DNA of 64,000 nt from Tannerella serpentiformis (GTDB taxonomy: Bacteria; Bacteroidota; Bacteroidia; Bacteroidales; Tannerellaceae): NCBI RefSeq assembly GCF_003033925.1, contig NZ_CP028365.1, positions 992,001 to 1,056,000 on the forward strand, given 5' to 3'. The notes beneath the pieces are model-generated. The model did not search any database. It worked only from the letters and a program-made list of their open reading frames with translations, and was not told the origin of the DNA. Of this stretch, positions 17,393 through 25,749 are shown piece after piece. The position numbers were made by a program, and so were the translations under genes. Numbering within the stretch: the first letter of the stretch is position 1; each line of letters begins with the position of its first letter.

Positions 17393-18705
17393 GGGCGGCT
17401 GAGGAGTGTGGCCGTGAGCGCCGTACCGTCCGCGTTCCACCCGTCGAGGTGGACGGGGGTGAGGCGGTTGGCGAGTGCGCTGTCGTACGCCGTTTCTACC
17501 TTAATATAGTTCGCCGTGAACCCGTACATGCGGCCGCCTTTGCGGGCATGCTCGAAGAGGACGGTGGCCTCGCGACCGATGTGGGCGTCGTAAAACGCAT
17601 GGAGTTTGCGGTCCGACAGGTCGAGCAGCATGCGGCTGCGGGCGTGCTTGACGTCGGCCGGAACGACGGGCGTAATCCGCAGCGCCATCGTCCCCGGCCG
17701 CTCGGAATAGCTAAAAACGTGAAGCTGTGAGAAGGGTAAATTTTCAAGAAATTCGTGGCACTCAGCAAAACACGCCTCCGTCTCGCCGCGGGTACCCACG
17801 ATCACGTCCACGCCGATAAACGCGTCCGGCATCAGGCTGCGGATCCGCTCCACGCGGCGGCGAAAGAGCGACGTGTCGTAGCGTCGGCGCATCAGCTCGA
17901 GGACGGTGTCGCTGCCGCTTTGCAGCGGGATATGGAAGTGCGGCATGAAGCGGCTGCTGGCGGCCACAAGCTCGATGACCTCATCCGTGACGAGGTTCGG
18001 CTCGATGGACGAAATGCGGTAGCGCGCAATGCCCTCGACCCGATCCAGCGCGCGGAGGAGGTCCAGAAAAGTCTCGCCCGTGGAGCGCCCGAAGTCGCCA
18101 ATATTGACGCCGGTGAGGACGATCTCCCGCCCGCCTTCGCGCGCCACCCCTTCGGCCTGCGCCACGAGGTCGGCTATGCGGCCATTCCGACTGCGTCCGC
18201 GCGCAAACGGGATGGTACAGAAAGAACAGAAATAGTCACAGCCGTCCTGCACCTTCAAAAAGTGGCGCGTGCGATCGTCCGCCGAGCAGGAGGGGGTGAA
18301 AGCGCGAATGCGTTTCGTGTCGGTCGTCACCGCCAGGCCGGCCGTCCGCTCGCGCAGGTGACGCATCACATCTCCCTTCTGCTCAGCGCCTAAGACCAGA
18401 TCGACGTGATCGATGGCGAGCACCTCGTCCGGCTTCAGTTGCGCGTAACATCCCGTGACGATAACGAACGCCTTCGGGTGTTGGCGGCGAATGCGTCGGA
18501 TTAATTGGCGACACTTTTTGTCGGCAAGCTCCGTCACGGAGCAAGTGTTCACCACACAGACGTCGGCCTGTTCCCCGACGCGCGCACGTCGGATACCATG
18601 ATCGGCCAGTTCGCGGCCGATGGCGGACGTTTCGGCGAAATTGAGCTTGCAACCCAGCGTGTAGTAGGCCGCCTTTTTATCTTCAAAATAAGCACTATCA
18701 ATCAT
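17389..18705 (-). CDS. mtaB: tRNA (t6A37) methylthiotransferase MtaB
   Basis: A 438-residue radical SAM methylthiotransferase that converts t6A37 to ms2t6A37 in tRNA. Start taken at 18705 (MIDSAYFEDKKAAYYTLGCK); the longer frame runs through the promoter. The N-terminal UPF0004 domain has the three cluster cysteines in 'TLGCKLNFAE', 'VNTCSVT' and 'VTGCYAQL'. The radical SAM motif CxxxCxxC is 'GCDYFCSFCTIPFARG' near 145-160. A TRAM domain occupies the last 70 residues. A -7 box (TACTTTTGC) lies at 18732-18740 on the minus strand. It overlaps the acyltransferase gene by 4 bp. Confidence 0.93.
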   Translation of the reverse strand: MIDSAYFEDKKAAYYTLGCKLNFAETSAIGRELADHGIRRARVGEQADVCVVNTCSVTELADKKCRQLIRRIRRQHPKAFVIVTGCYAQLKPDEVLAIDHVDLVLGAEQKGDVMRHLRERTAGLAVTTDTKRIRAFTPSCSADDRTRHFLKVQDGCDYFCSFCTIPFARGRSRNGRIADLVAQAEGVAREGGREIVLTGVNIGDFGRSTGETFLDLLRALDRVEGIARYRISSIEPNLVTDEVIELVAASSRFMPHFHIPLQSGSDTVLELMRRRYDTSLFRRRVERIRSLMPDAFIGVDVIVGTRGETEACFAECHEFLENLPFSQLHVFSYSERPGTMALRITPVVPADVKHARSRMLLDLSDRKLHAFYDAHIGREATVLFEHARKGGRMYGFTANYIKVETAYDSALANRLTPVHLDGWNADGTALTATLLSRP

Positions 18706-18731
18706 CTTTGGAGTCCCCTTTTTTAGGGGGC

Positions 18732-18740
18732 GCAAAAGTA
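18732..18740 (-). promoter_or_regulatory. -7 box of mtaB
   Basis: On the minus strand TACTTTTGC (plus-strand GCAAAAGTA), 27 bp upstream of the mtaB ATG, matches TAnnTTTGC. Confidence 0.6.
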
Positions 18741-18787
18741 AGAGGCTGCGTACACATTCGCTCCGTTTCGGTCCGCAGGCCATAAGA

Positions 18788-19402
18788 TTTGAGGTAGATA
18801 CGCACTTTCGAGGAGGACTATCTTGAGGCCGTTTCGAGTCGCCGAAGCGCTTCTTCACATAGCCGAAGGCCATCTGTAGAATAGCTTATTTTTCTTCAGC
18901 GCGTTTTGGGCTTGAGGCAGATACACACTTTCGAGGAGAAGTATCTTGAGGCCCTTTCGAGTCGCCAAAGCGCTTCTTTACATAGCCGAAGGCCGTCTGT
19001 AGAACAGCTTATTTTTCCTCAGCGCGTTTTGGGCTTGAGGCCGATACGCACTTTCGAGAAGAAGTATCTTGAAGCCATTTCGAGTCGCCGAAGCGCTTTT
19101 TCACATAGCCGAAGGCCGTCTGTAGAACAGCTTATTTTTCTTTAGCGCGTTTTGGGCTTGAGGTAGATACGTATTTTCTGGAAGGGGTATCTTGAAGCCG
19201 TTTCGAGTCGCCGAAGCGCTTTTTCACATAGCCGAAGGCCGTCTGTAGAATAGCTTATTTTTCCTCAGCGCGCTTTGGGCTTGAGGCCGATACGTATTTT
19301 CTGGAAGGGGTATCTTGAAGCTGTTTCGAGTCGCCGAAGCGCTTCTTCACATAGCCGAGGGCTGTTTGTAGAACGGTTCATTTTTCTTCAGTGCGTTTTG
19401 GG
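18788..19402. repeat. 123-bp tandem array A6, five units
   Basis: The CTTGAGG anchors (first copy TTTGAGG) lie at 18788, 18911, 19034, 19157 and 19280, exactly 123 bp apart (three 41-bp steps), ending at 19402. Units differ by a few bases each. Confidence 0.9.
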
Positions 19403-19479
19403 CTATAAGACGCATCTTTTGGAAATTTACACCCTATTCGCAGCCCTCACGCCCTATTTCTTTTATCTTTGTTACAGCC

Positions 19480-20280
19480 TAAAGCCGACAGCCCGAGGCG
19501 AATGGCCGGGGCACATCTCCGGGCGCTGGAGAGGCTTTTTGCAGGGGATTGACCAAAAGCTGAAAGCTGGAGGGGCCTTTCGCGGAGTATCGACCAAAAG
19601 CCGAAGGCAGTCTGGTATAAACGTTTTTCAGGACACATCTCCAAAGGCTGGAGGGACTTTTTGCGGGTTATTGGCCAAAAGCCGAAGGCTGTCTGGAGCT
19701 GCTCTTTTTCGAGCTATCGCAGCGGGTCACTTGAGTGGTTTTCCGCAGAGGATTGACCAAAAGCCGAAAGCGGACGGGCGTAAACATTTTTCCGGGGTAC
19801 ATCTCCGAAGGCTGGCAGGGCTTTTCGCGGAGTATCGACCAAAAGTCAAAGGCTATCTGGAGCAGCTCTTTTTCGGGTCATCGCAGCGGGTCTCTGGAGA
19901 GATTTTTCGAAAAGGATTGACTAAAAGCTGGAAGCTGTCTGGAGCTACACTTTTTCGGGTTATCGCAGCGGGCCGCTGGAGAGATTTTTCGAAAAGGATT
20001 GACCAAAAGCCGAAGGCAGTCTGGAGCTGTACTTTTTCGGGTTATCGCAGCAGGTCGCTTAGGGTGCCTCACGATCGGTGGGAAAAGGCAGCCGGAGGTT
20101 GTCTGGCCGGAACGTCTTTTCGGGGTACATTTCCAAAGGCTGGAGTGGCTTTTCGCAGGGTATCGACCCAAAGCCGAAGGCTGTCTGGAGCCATACTTTT
20201 TCGAGTCATCGCAGGGGGTCACTTGGGGAGCCTCGCGGTCGGTGGGAAAAGGCAGCCGGAAGCGGACGGGCGCTAAAACT
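19480..20280. repeat. 82-bp tandem array A7, about ten units
   Basis: GACCAAAAGC-type anchors at 19551, 19592 (one 41-bp half step), 19673, 19755, 19837, 19919 and 20001, with divergent units near 20083, then 20165 and 20247. Steps are 81-82 bp. The array is more heterogeneous than A6. It ends about 105 bp before the start of the next gene. Confidence 0.85.
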
Positions 20281-20385
20281 TTTTTAGGTCTACTTGCCGA
20301 TGATTTTTGTTATTTCGTGCTACTTATTCCCAGCTTACTTCACGCTCTCTTTCTCTATTCATTTTATTCAAACGCTTACCGAATC

Positions 20386-21672
20386 ATGAAGACTGAAACG
20401 ATTTTTCGAGTTCTGCTGTGGAGCCTCTTTATGGCCACCGGTATGGTGGGGCTTCGCAGCGCGGCGCAGACGGATGCGCCAGCACGTAGACCGTACGCCA
20501 CCGTCAGCGGAACGGTGCGCGATACCCGCACGAACCGTGTGCTGCCGGCGGTGCATGTCGCCGTGCCAGGTACGGGCATCGGCACCGTGACCAACGCCGA
20601 CGGTTATTTTTCGCTCCATGTGGCTGACTCCCTCCGGGCCGATCGGATCGAGTTTTCGCACATCGGCTACGCGCTCCTTACCTATCCGATTCGACCGGGT
20701 ACGCAGGTCGAGGCGGCCTCCATCCAACTGACACCGAACGCTAACCTCCTGGAGGAGGTGACCGTCATGGGCGGTGATGCGCGCGACCTCGTGCGCCAGG
20801 CTGTGGATCGCATCACGGACAACTATCCGCAGCGGGCCAATCGCCTGACTGGTTTTTATCGGGAAGTCATCCGCAAGGGGCGGCGCTACATCGACATTTC
20901 GGAGGCCATCGTCGGGCTCTACAAGACGCCTTACAATGGCGTGGGCACAAACGCCGATCGGGTACGGCTCGAGAAGGGGCGGAGGCTGCTCAGCCAACGG
21001 CCGGGCGACACGCTCATCGTGAAATTCGAAGGCGGCCCGACGCTCTCCATCTTTCTCGATGTGGTGAAAAACAGCGATTTGATGTTCGCCCCCGACGAGA
21101 TGGAACACTACGCCTTCCGCTACAATCGCACCACACTGATAGACGATCGTCCGCACGTTGAGATCCGCTTCATGCCACGTGTCGTCTGCCCTTATGCGCT
21201 CTACGAAGGGCTGCTTTACATCGACAGCGAAACGCGGACGATCTCCCGCGCGGAGTTCAGCCTCGATATGACCGACCGCCTCAAGGCCACGCAGGCCATG
21301 CTCCGCAAGAAACCCGCCGGACTGCGCTTTCGCCCCGAGCGATTGGCCTTCCTCGTCACCTATCGGCGACAGGCCGACGGTCGCAGTAGCCTGGCTTACG
21401 TGCGCTGCGAAACGGCCTTTCGTTGCGACTGGCATCGGCGGCTTTTCGCCACATCGTACGTCGTGACGTCGGAAATGGCCATCACCGATCGTGACGAGAC
21501 ACACGCAGAGAAAATCCCCTACCGCGAGGCGTTTCGCTCACGTGACGCCCTGACCGACCGCGCAGCTGACTTCTATGACGCCAATTTCTGGGACGGCTAT
21601 AATATCATTGAGCCGACGGAGTCTCTTGAAAATGCCGTGGGCCGACTGATGAGGCGGCGGAACCGCGACTAA
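20386..21672 (+). CDS. Secreted carboxypeptidase-regulatory-like domain protein
   Basis: A 428-residue protein from the ATG at 20386; upstream codons are array translation. Signal peptide about 1-28 (VLLWSLFMATGMVGLRSAAQ). Residues about 35-115 form a carboxypeptidase D regulatory-like beta-sandwich: 'SGTVRDTRTNRVLPAVHVAV', 'GTGIGTVTNADGYFSLHV', 'IEFSHIGYAL'. The remainder starts 'DLVRQAVDRITDNYPQRANR' with 'LTGFYREVIRKGRRYIDISE' and resembles the DUF5686-like region of Bacteroidota outer-membrane proteins, but no barrel is evident. Probably periplasmic or surface-exposed; exact role unknown. A terminator-like hairpin follows. Confidence 0.82.
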   Translation: MKTETIFRVLLWSLFMATGMVGLRSAAQTDAPARRPYATVSGTVRDTRTNRVLPAVHVAVPGTGIGTVTNADGYFSLHVADSLRADRIEFSHIGYALLTYPIRPGTQVEAASIQLTPNANLLEEVTVMGGDARDLVRQAVDRITDNYPQRANRLTGFYREVIRKGRRYIDISEAIVGLYKTPYNGVGTNADRVRLEKGRRLLSQRPGDTLIVKFEGGPTLSIFLDVVKNSDLMFAPDEMEHYAFRYNRTTLIDDRPHVEIRFMPRVVCPYALYEGLLYIDSETRTISRAEFSLDMTDRLKATQAMLRKKPAGLRFRPERLAFLVTYRRQADGRSSLAYVRCETAFRCDWHRRLFATSYVVTSEMAITDRDETHAEKIPYREAFRSRDALTDRAADFYDANFWDGYNIIEPTESLENAVGRLMRRRNRD

Positions 21673-21700
21673 GCTCCGCCAACGGCGGACGGATGCAAAC

Positions 21701-21760
21701 GAAACGTCCTGCCGGACGGAAGGAATCGACCGGATCCCTTTCGCCCGACAGGACGTTTCT
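21701..21760. terminator. Bidirectional terminator hairpin
   Basis: GAAACGTCCTGCCGG (21701-21715) pairs with CCCGACAGGACGTTTC (about 21744-21759), giving a stem of about 15 bp between the convergent 20386 gene and rho. Short T runs flank both sides. Confidence 0.65.
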
Positions 21761-21808
21761 GCGGTGCCTCCCTAAGTCCGAGAGGCCAGAGTGACGCTCC
21801 TCCGGCTG

Positions 21809-23890
21809 TCAGCCGTTCATGGAGGCCAAAAATTCGGCGTTGTCCGTGGTGCCCTCCAAGCGCTTCTTGACGAACTCCATTGCCTCGACCGTATTCATGT
21901 CCGAGAGTACGGTGTTGCGGAGTACGAATAGGCGGTTGCGGATGTTCTCGTCCTGCAGCAAATCGTCGCGACGCGTGCTGGAGGCCTGGATGTCGACCGC
22001 AGGGAAGATGCGACGGTTGGCCAGCTTACGGTCGAGTTGCAGCTCCATGTTGCCCGTACCCTTGAACTCCTCGAAGATCACGTCGTCCATCTTCGAACCC
22101 GTTTCGGTGAGAGCCGTAGCAAGGATGGTGAGGCTACCGCCGTGCTCGATGTTACGCGCAGCACCGAAGAATCGCTTCGGCTTCTGGAGGGCATTGGCCT
22201 CCACGCCACCCGAAAGCACCTTGCCCGAGGCCGGTTGCACGGTGTTATAAGCGCGGGCCAGGCGGGTGATGGAGTCGAGCAGGATGACTACGTCGTGGCC
22301 ACACTCGACCATGCGTTTGGCCTTATTGAGGACGATCTCGGCGATCTTCACGTGGCGGTCGGCCGGCTCGTCGAAGGTGGAGGCGATGACTTCGGCGTCT
22401 ACGCTACGGGCCATGTCGGTCACCTCCTCGGGGCGTTCGTCGATGAGCAGGATGATCATGTAAACCTCCGGGTGATTGGCGGCGATGGCGTTGGCGATAT
22501 CCTTGAGGAGCATCGTCTTACCAGTCTTCGGTTGTGCCACGATGAGCCCGCGTTGCCCCTTGCCGATGGGTGCAAAAAGGTCGACTACGCGGACGGCGTA
22601 CGGGTCGTAAACCTTCGGCGAACGGCGGTCGGTGAGTTTGAATTTCTCTTCGGGGAAAAGCGGTGTGAGATGGTCGAAGGGGACGCGGTCGCGGACCTCT
22701 TCGGGCAGTCGGCCGTTGATGGTGTCCACCTTGACGAGCGGAAAATATTTCTCGCCTTCGCGCGGCGGGCGGATGGGACCTTCGACGAGGTCGCCGGTGC
22801 GAAGTCCGAAGAGCTTGATTTGTGAGGCCGAGACGTAGACGTCGTCCGGCGAAGCGAGGTAATTATAGTCCGACGAGCGGAGGAAACCGTAGCCATCGGG
22901 CACGATTTCGAGGACGCCGGCGGCGGTCAGTATGCCGTCGAAATCGTAGATCGGCGGGGGCGGCACGACGGGAGCATTTTCGCGTAGGTTGGGATTGTTG
23001 GGCCGATGATTCTGTTGGGGGCGTTTCTTGGCTTCGTTCTGCTGCTTGTCTTTGGGCTGCGGCGCGGGCGGCTGCATGGGCAGCACCTGATCGAGGACGG
23101 AAGGCGTGTCGGTGGCATGCTTGAAGATGGTGCGTTTCGGTTCCTCGGGCGCGGGGGGAGTGGCGGGTGTCGCTGTTGGCGCCTCGGGCGACGGCTTCGC
23201 TTCATGAGCGACGGCGGGTGTTTGGGGCGTCGTTTCAGGTGCGGCGGATGGAGGAACGACGGGCGATACGGGGGCAATGGGGGCAGCCACGGGCGCTTCT
23301 ACGGGCATCTCTTCGGCTTCGAGCATCGGCTCGGTGGCCAGGATCGGCTCCGTTTCGGCGATGGAGGCGGGTGTCTCAGCGACGGGTGCTGCCGCCGACT
23401 TGCTTTTCTTCGGACGACCCGGGCGGCGTTTGGCGGGTTTGCTTTCCGCTGCCTCGGCCTCCTCCTTCGTCTCGGCCTTGGGCGCGGCTTCCGTCGTCTC
23501 GGCCTTGGCTGGAGACGCTGGAGCGGCGGCTTCCGTCGGCTCTGCCGCTTTGTTTTTCTTCGGGCGGCCCGGGCGACGTTTGGCGGGTTTGCTTTCCGCT
23601 TTTTCGGTCGTGTCGGCTTTGGGTTCCTTTTCGGAGGCGGAGGCCTCAGCGGCGGATTCGGCCGACTTGTTTTTGGGTGGACGGCCGGGGCCGCGGCGTT
23701 TCTGTTCGGATTTCTGAGCTTCTTTTTCCTTTTGCATACCGGCTACCGATTCGGCTTGTCGGTCAAGAATCTGATAAATCAGGGCTTGTTTTTCGACACC
23801 TTTAATGTCCGTGAGTCCCAGATCGGTTGCGATGGTTTGCAGCCGGGGGAGATCCATGTCTGTGAGTTCGACAATGTTGTATTTGACCAT
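21809..23890 (-). CDS. rho: Transcription termination factor Rho
   Basis: A 693-residue hexameric RNA helicase that ends transcription. Residues 1-45 form the Rho N-terminal domain. About 50-310 is a long low-complexity insertion typical of Bacteroidota Rho, with one '[11 protein letters not shown]' and two 'KRRPGRPKK' AT-hook-like motifs, followed by Ala/Pro/Glu-rich sequence. The cold-shock-like RNA-binding domain ('[20 protein letters not shown]') starts near 325. The ATPase core has the P-loop '[11 protein letters not shown]' near 455, Walker B '[16 protein letters not shown]' and the Q/R-loop region up to the conserved end 'FLASMNG'. Normal length for the group. It has a possible 190-nt leader from a -7 box at 24086-24094. 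Confidence 0.96.
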   Translation of the reverse strand: MVKYNIVELTDMDLPRLQTIATDLGLTDIKGVEKQALIYQILDRQAESVAGMQKEKEAQKSEQKRRGPGRPPKNKSAESAAEASASEKEPKADTTEKAESKPAKRRPGRPKKNKAAEPTEAAAPASPAKAETTEAAPKAETKEEAEAAESKPAKRRPGRPKKSKSAAAPVAETPASIAETEPILATEPMLEAEEMPVEAPVAAPIAPVSPVVPPSAAPETTPQTPAVAHEAKPSPEAPTATPATPPAPEEPKRTIFKHATDTPSVLDQVLPMQPPAPQPKDKQQNEAKKRPQQNHRPNNPNLRENAPVVPPPPIYDFDGILTAAGVLEIVPDGYGFLRSSDYNYLASPDDVYVSASQIKLFGLRTGDLVEGPIRPPREGEKYFPLVKVDTINGRLPEEVRDRVPFDHLTPLFPEEKFKLTDRRSPKVYDPYAVRVVDLFAPIGKGQRGLIVAQPKTGKTMLLKDIANAIAANHPEVYMIILLIDERPEEVTDMARSVDAEVIASTFDEPADRHVKIAEIVLNKAKRMVECGHDVVILLDSITRLARAYNTVQPASGKVLSGGVEANALQKPKRFFGAARNIEHGGSLTILATALTETGSKMDDVIFEEFKGTGNMELQLDRKLANRRIFPAVDIQASSTRRDDLLQDENIRNRLFVLRNTVLSDMNTVEAMEFVKKRLEGTTDNAEFLASMNG

Positions 23891-24085
23891 GTTGTTATGT
23901 GGATAAATGGAGAATTAGCGGGGGTACGCGGGGCAGAAGCGGACATGTATACGCAGCGTCCACGCGCCACCAGGCTCTTCGCTTATGATGTAACTATCAA
24001 TTGTATATATCGTGAGGATTGCTTTTTCGTCCGGCCCTCGTTCCCGGGGTTAATGGGTGCTATTTGAAGGGGGGATCAAGCGGGG

Positions 24086-24094
24086 GCAAATATA
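24086..24094 (-). promoter_or_regulatory. -7 box of rho
   Basis: TATATTTGC on the minus strand (plus-strand GCAAATATA) matches TAnnTTTGC. If used, it gives a leader of roughly 190 nt before the rho ATG, long enough for the autogenous control known for rho in other bacteria (inference). Confidence 0.5.
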
Positions 24095-24169
24095 CGCCAA
24101 TCCGTAAGACGCCAAAATCGAACACTTTATCCGGAAACAGCACAGCGGCGAAATGTCGCAGGTTGGTTA

Positions 24170-24405
24170 GGCCTCAAAATTCACAGCGATAATAAATCGC
24201 ATGCATGTTTCTTAATGTCGCACACAGCGCCAGTCAGTTTCCTGCATGTGTCTTAGTATCGAACACTTTGCTAGTCAATTCCCTGCGTGTTTCTTAGTAT
24301 CGCATACAGCGACAATCAATTTCCTGCATGTTTCTTAGTATCGCATACAGCGACAGTCAGTTCCTGTCATGTTTCTTAATATCGCACACAGCGACGGGCC
24401 GTTGC
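24170..24405. repeat. 41-bp tandem array A8, five units
   Basis: CTTA anchors inside a 'GTTTCTTAGTATCGCA' block at 24211, 24252, 24293, 24334 and 24375, all exactly 41 bp apart. No strong dyads are visible, unlike most other arrays. Confidence 0.88.
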
Positions 24406-24690
24406 AGACTTGCATGGCTCCGAAATACACTATTTCCGGTCGCCGCAGGTTTTGCAATGCCCGAAATACACTATTTCTGGCCGCCGCAGGTTTTGCAACG
24501 CCCGAAATACACTATTTCTGGCTGCCGCAGGTTTTGCAACGCTCGAAATACACTATTTCCGGTCGCCGCAGACTTGCATGGCCCCGAAATACACTATTTC
24601 TGGTCGCCGCAGGTTTTGCAACGCTCGAAATACACTATTTCTGGCCGCCGCAGATTTGCATGGCTCCGAAATACACTATTTCCGCCCCCC
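24405..24690. repeat. 41-bp tandem array A9, seven units
   Basis: GAAATA anchors at 24422, 24463, 24504, 24545, 24586, 24627 and 24668, exactly 41 bp apart. Dyad 1 is GAAATACACTATTTC; dyad 2 is the weaker GCAGGTTTTGC, about 21 bp from dyad 1. Two alternative second halves (GGTTTTGCAACGC and GACTTGCATGGC) alternate without changing the period. Confidence 0.9.
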
Positions 24691-24707
24691 CGTGTCCCCC
24701 AGAAATG

Positions 24708-24751
24708 GAAAAGCGGCCACCCGACACGGTGTCGGAGCGGTCGCTTTTCAA
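24708..24751 (-). terminator. Terminator of the rpe transcript
   Basis: GAAAAGCGGCC pairs with GGTCGCTTTTC, with an inner CCGACAC/GTGTCGG stem, 21 bp beyond the leftward rpe stop. Confidence 0.65.
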
Positions 24752-24771
24752 AGAAAATGGTAGGCGATAGT

Positions 24772-25422
24772 TTAGAGCGCCTTCAGCTCGCGGATGGTGG
24801 CCTCGGGGTCGGGCGAGCGGAAGACGTAGCTGCCGGCCACGAGCACGTCGGCACCAGCATCGAGGAGCACGCGGGCCGTCTCGGTGTTCACGCCGCCGTC
24901 TACCTCGATGAGCGTCTTTAGCTCGCGCTCGCGGATCATGCGGCGCAGCTTGGCGGTCTTGACGACGGAGTGGCCGATGAAGCTCTGGGCGGCAAAGCCG
25001 GGGTTGACGGACATGAGGAGCACCATGTCGAGGTCCCCGAGGATGTCCTCGAGGAGTGTGACGGGCGTATGGGGATTGAGGGCCACACCGACGCGCATGC
25101 CGGCGTCGCGGATGGCGTGGACGGTGCGGTGGAGGTGGGTGCAGGCCTCGTAGTGGACGGTCATCATGTAGGCGCCGGAGTCGGCCACCTCGCGGATGAA
25201 TTTCTGGGGCTCGACGATCATCAGGTGCACGTCCGTGGGCTTGTGGCAGACGCCGCGGAGGGCGTTCATGACCGGGAAGCCGAAGGAGATGTTGGGGACG
25301 AAGACGCCGTCCATGACGTCGATATGCAGCCAGTCGGCCTCGCTGCGATTGATCATCTCCACGTCGCGGCCGAGGTGCATAAAGTCGGCCGAGAGGAGCG
25401 ATGGGGCTATGAGATGGTTCAT
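24772..25422 (-). CDS. rpe: Ribulose-phosphate 3-epimerase
   Basis: A 216-residue TIM-barrel enzyme interconverting ribulose 5-phosphate and xylulose 5-phosphate in the pentose phosphate pathway. Visible family signatures: 'IAPSLLSADFMHLGRDVEMI' at the N-terminus, 'WLHIDVMDGVFVPNISFG' (metal-binding His and Asp), 'VHLMIVEP' near 75, 'LLMSVNPGFAAQSFI' near 140 and 'IEVDGGVNTE' near 175. Length is normal. The 54-residue small protein gene lies 31 bp upstream on the same strand, so the two may be co-transcribed. Confidence 0.95.
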   Translation of the reverse strand: MNHLIAPSLLSADFMHLGRDVEMINRSEADWLHIDVMDGVFVPNISFGFPVMNALRGVCHKPTDVHLMIVEPQKFIREVADSGAYMMTVHYEACTHLHRTVHAIRDAGMRVGVALNPHTPVTLLEDILGDLDMVLLMSVNPGFAAQSFIGHSVVKTAKLRRMIRERELKTLIEVDGGVNTETARVLLDAGADVLVAGSYVFRSPDPEATIRELKAL

Positions 25423-25453
25423 TGTGCGCTATATATTATGAGCGAGGCGGGCG

Positions 25454-25618
25454 TCAGTTGGCGATGGGGAGGGCGGGGTTGGGCGCGTTGTCCGGCGTAT
25501 AAATGCGGGCGAACCAGCTGAGCAGGGCGAGGGTCTCGGGGCGAGGGCCGAAGGATGGGGGACGGTTGGAGGGGTTGTCCTGACGTTCGGCGGGGGCGGA
25601 AGGGGTAATCTTTTTCAT
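25454..25618 (-). CDS. Small conserved-type protein, 54 residues
   Basis: An ATG at 25618 opens a 54-codon frame ending at TGA 25454: it begins MKKITPSAPAERQ, continues 'RPETLALLSWFARIYTPDN' and ends 'NPALPIAN'. The 'LxxxxxFARxYxP' helix and the 'LP..N' end resemble a very small Bacteroidales protein family I recall (pattern roughly MKKIT...FIRQFARxYxxxxxLP...). That match is from memory. The reading frame is short, but the strong FARIY helix and its position 31 bp before rpe on the same strand support it. Function unknown. Confidence 0.6.
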   Translation of the reverse strand: MKKITPSAPAERQDNPSNRPPSFGPRPETLALLSWFARIYTPDNAPNPALPIAN

Positions 25619-25749
25619 AGGCAGAAAAATGGGGGGATGTTTGTTGTGTATGGGTGTATGTATGTGCTATAAATGAAGTTTTCTTTCTCTGTATTTGGTG
25701 GGATGGAAACGGGCGAAACGGGGGGAATATTGCTTGATGGAGAATATTA

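Larger units (their letters stand above)
18706..20385. other. 1.7-kb divergent intergenic region with arrays A6 and A7
   Basis: Apart from the mtaB promoter, almost the whole region is tandem repeat (123-bp array 18788-19402, 82-bp array 19480-20280). The 333-codon frame at 19275-20276 only translates repeats (KRIDQKPKA-type). About 100 bp without repeats precede the ATG at 20386. Confidence 0.75.
23891..24771. other. Intergenic region upstream of rho with arrays A8 and A9
   Basis: About 880 bp without a gene: the rho leader and promoter, array A8 (about 24170-24405), array A9 (24405-24690) and a terminator for rpe (24708-24751). Frames at 24328-24921 are repeat translations (YFWxPQVLQ). Confidence 0.75.

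Noticed and set aside
19275-20276. 333-codon frame in arrays A6/A7
   Set aside because: Translation repeats with the DNA unit (IDQKPKA-type); no signal, domain or start context.
23006-24067. 353-codon plus-strand frame opposite rho
   Set aside because: Gly/Phe/Leu/Arg-rich shadow of the low-complexity Rho insertion.
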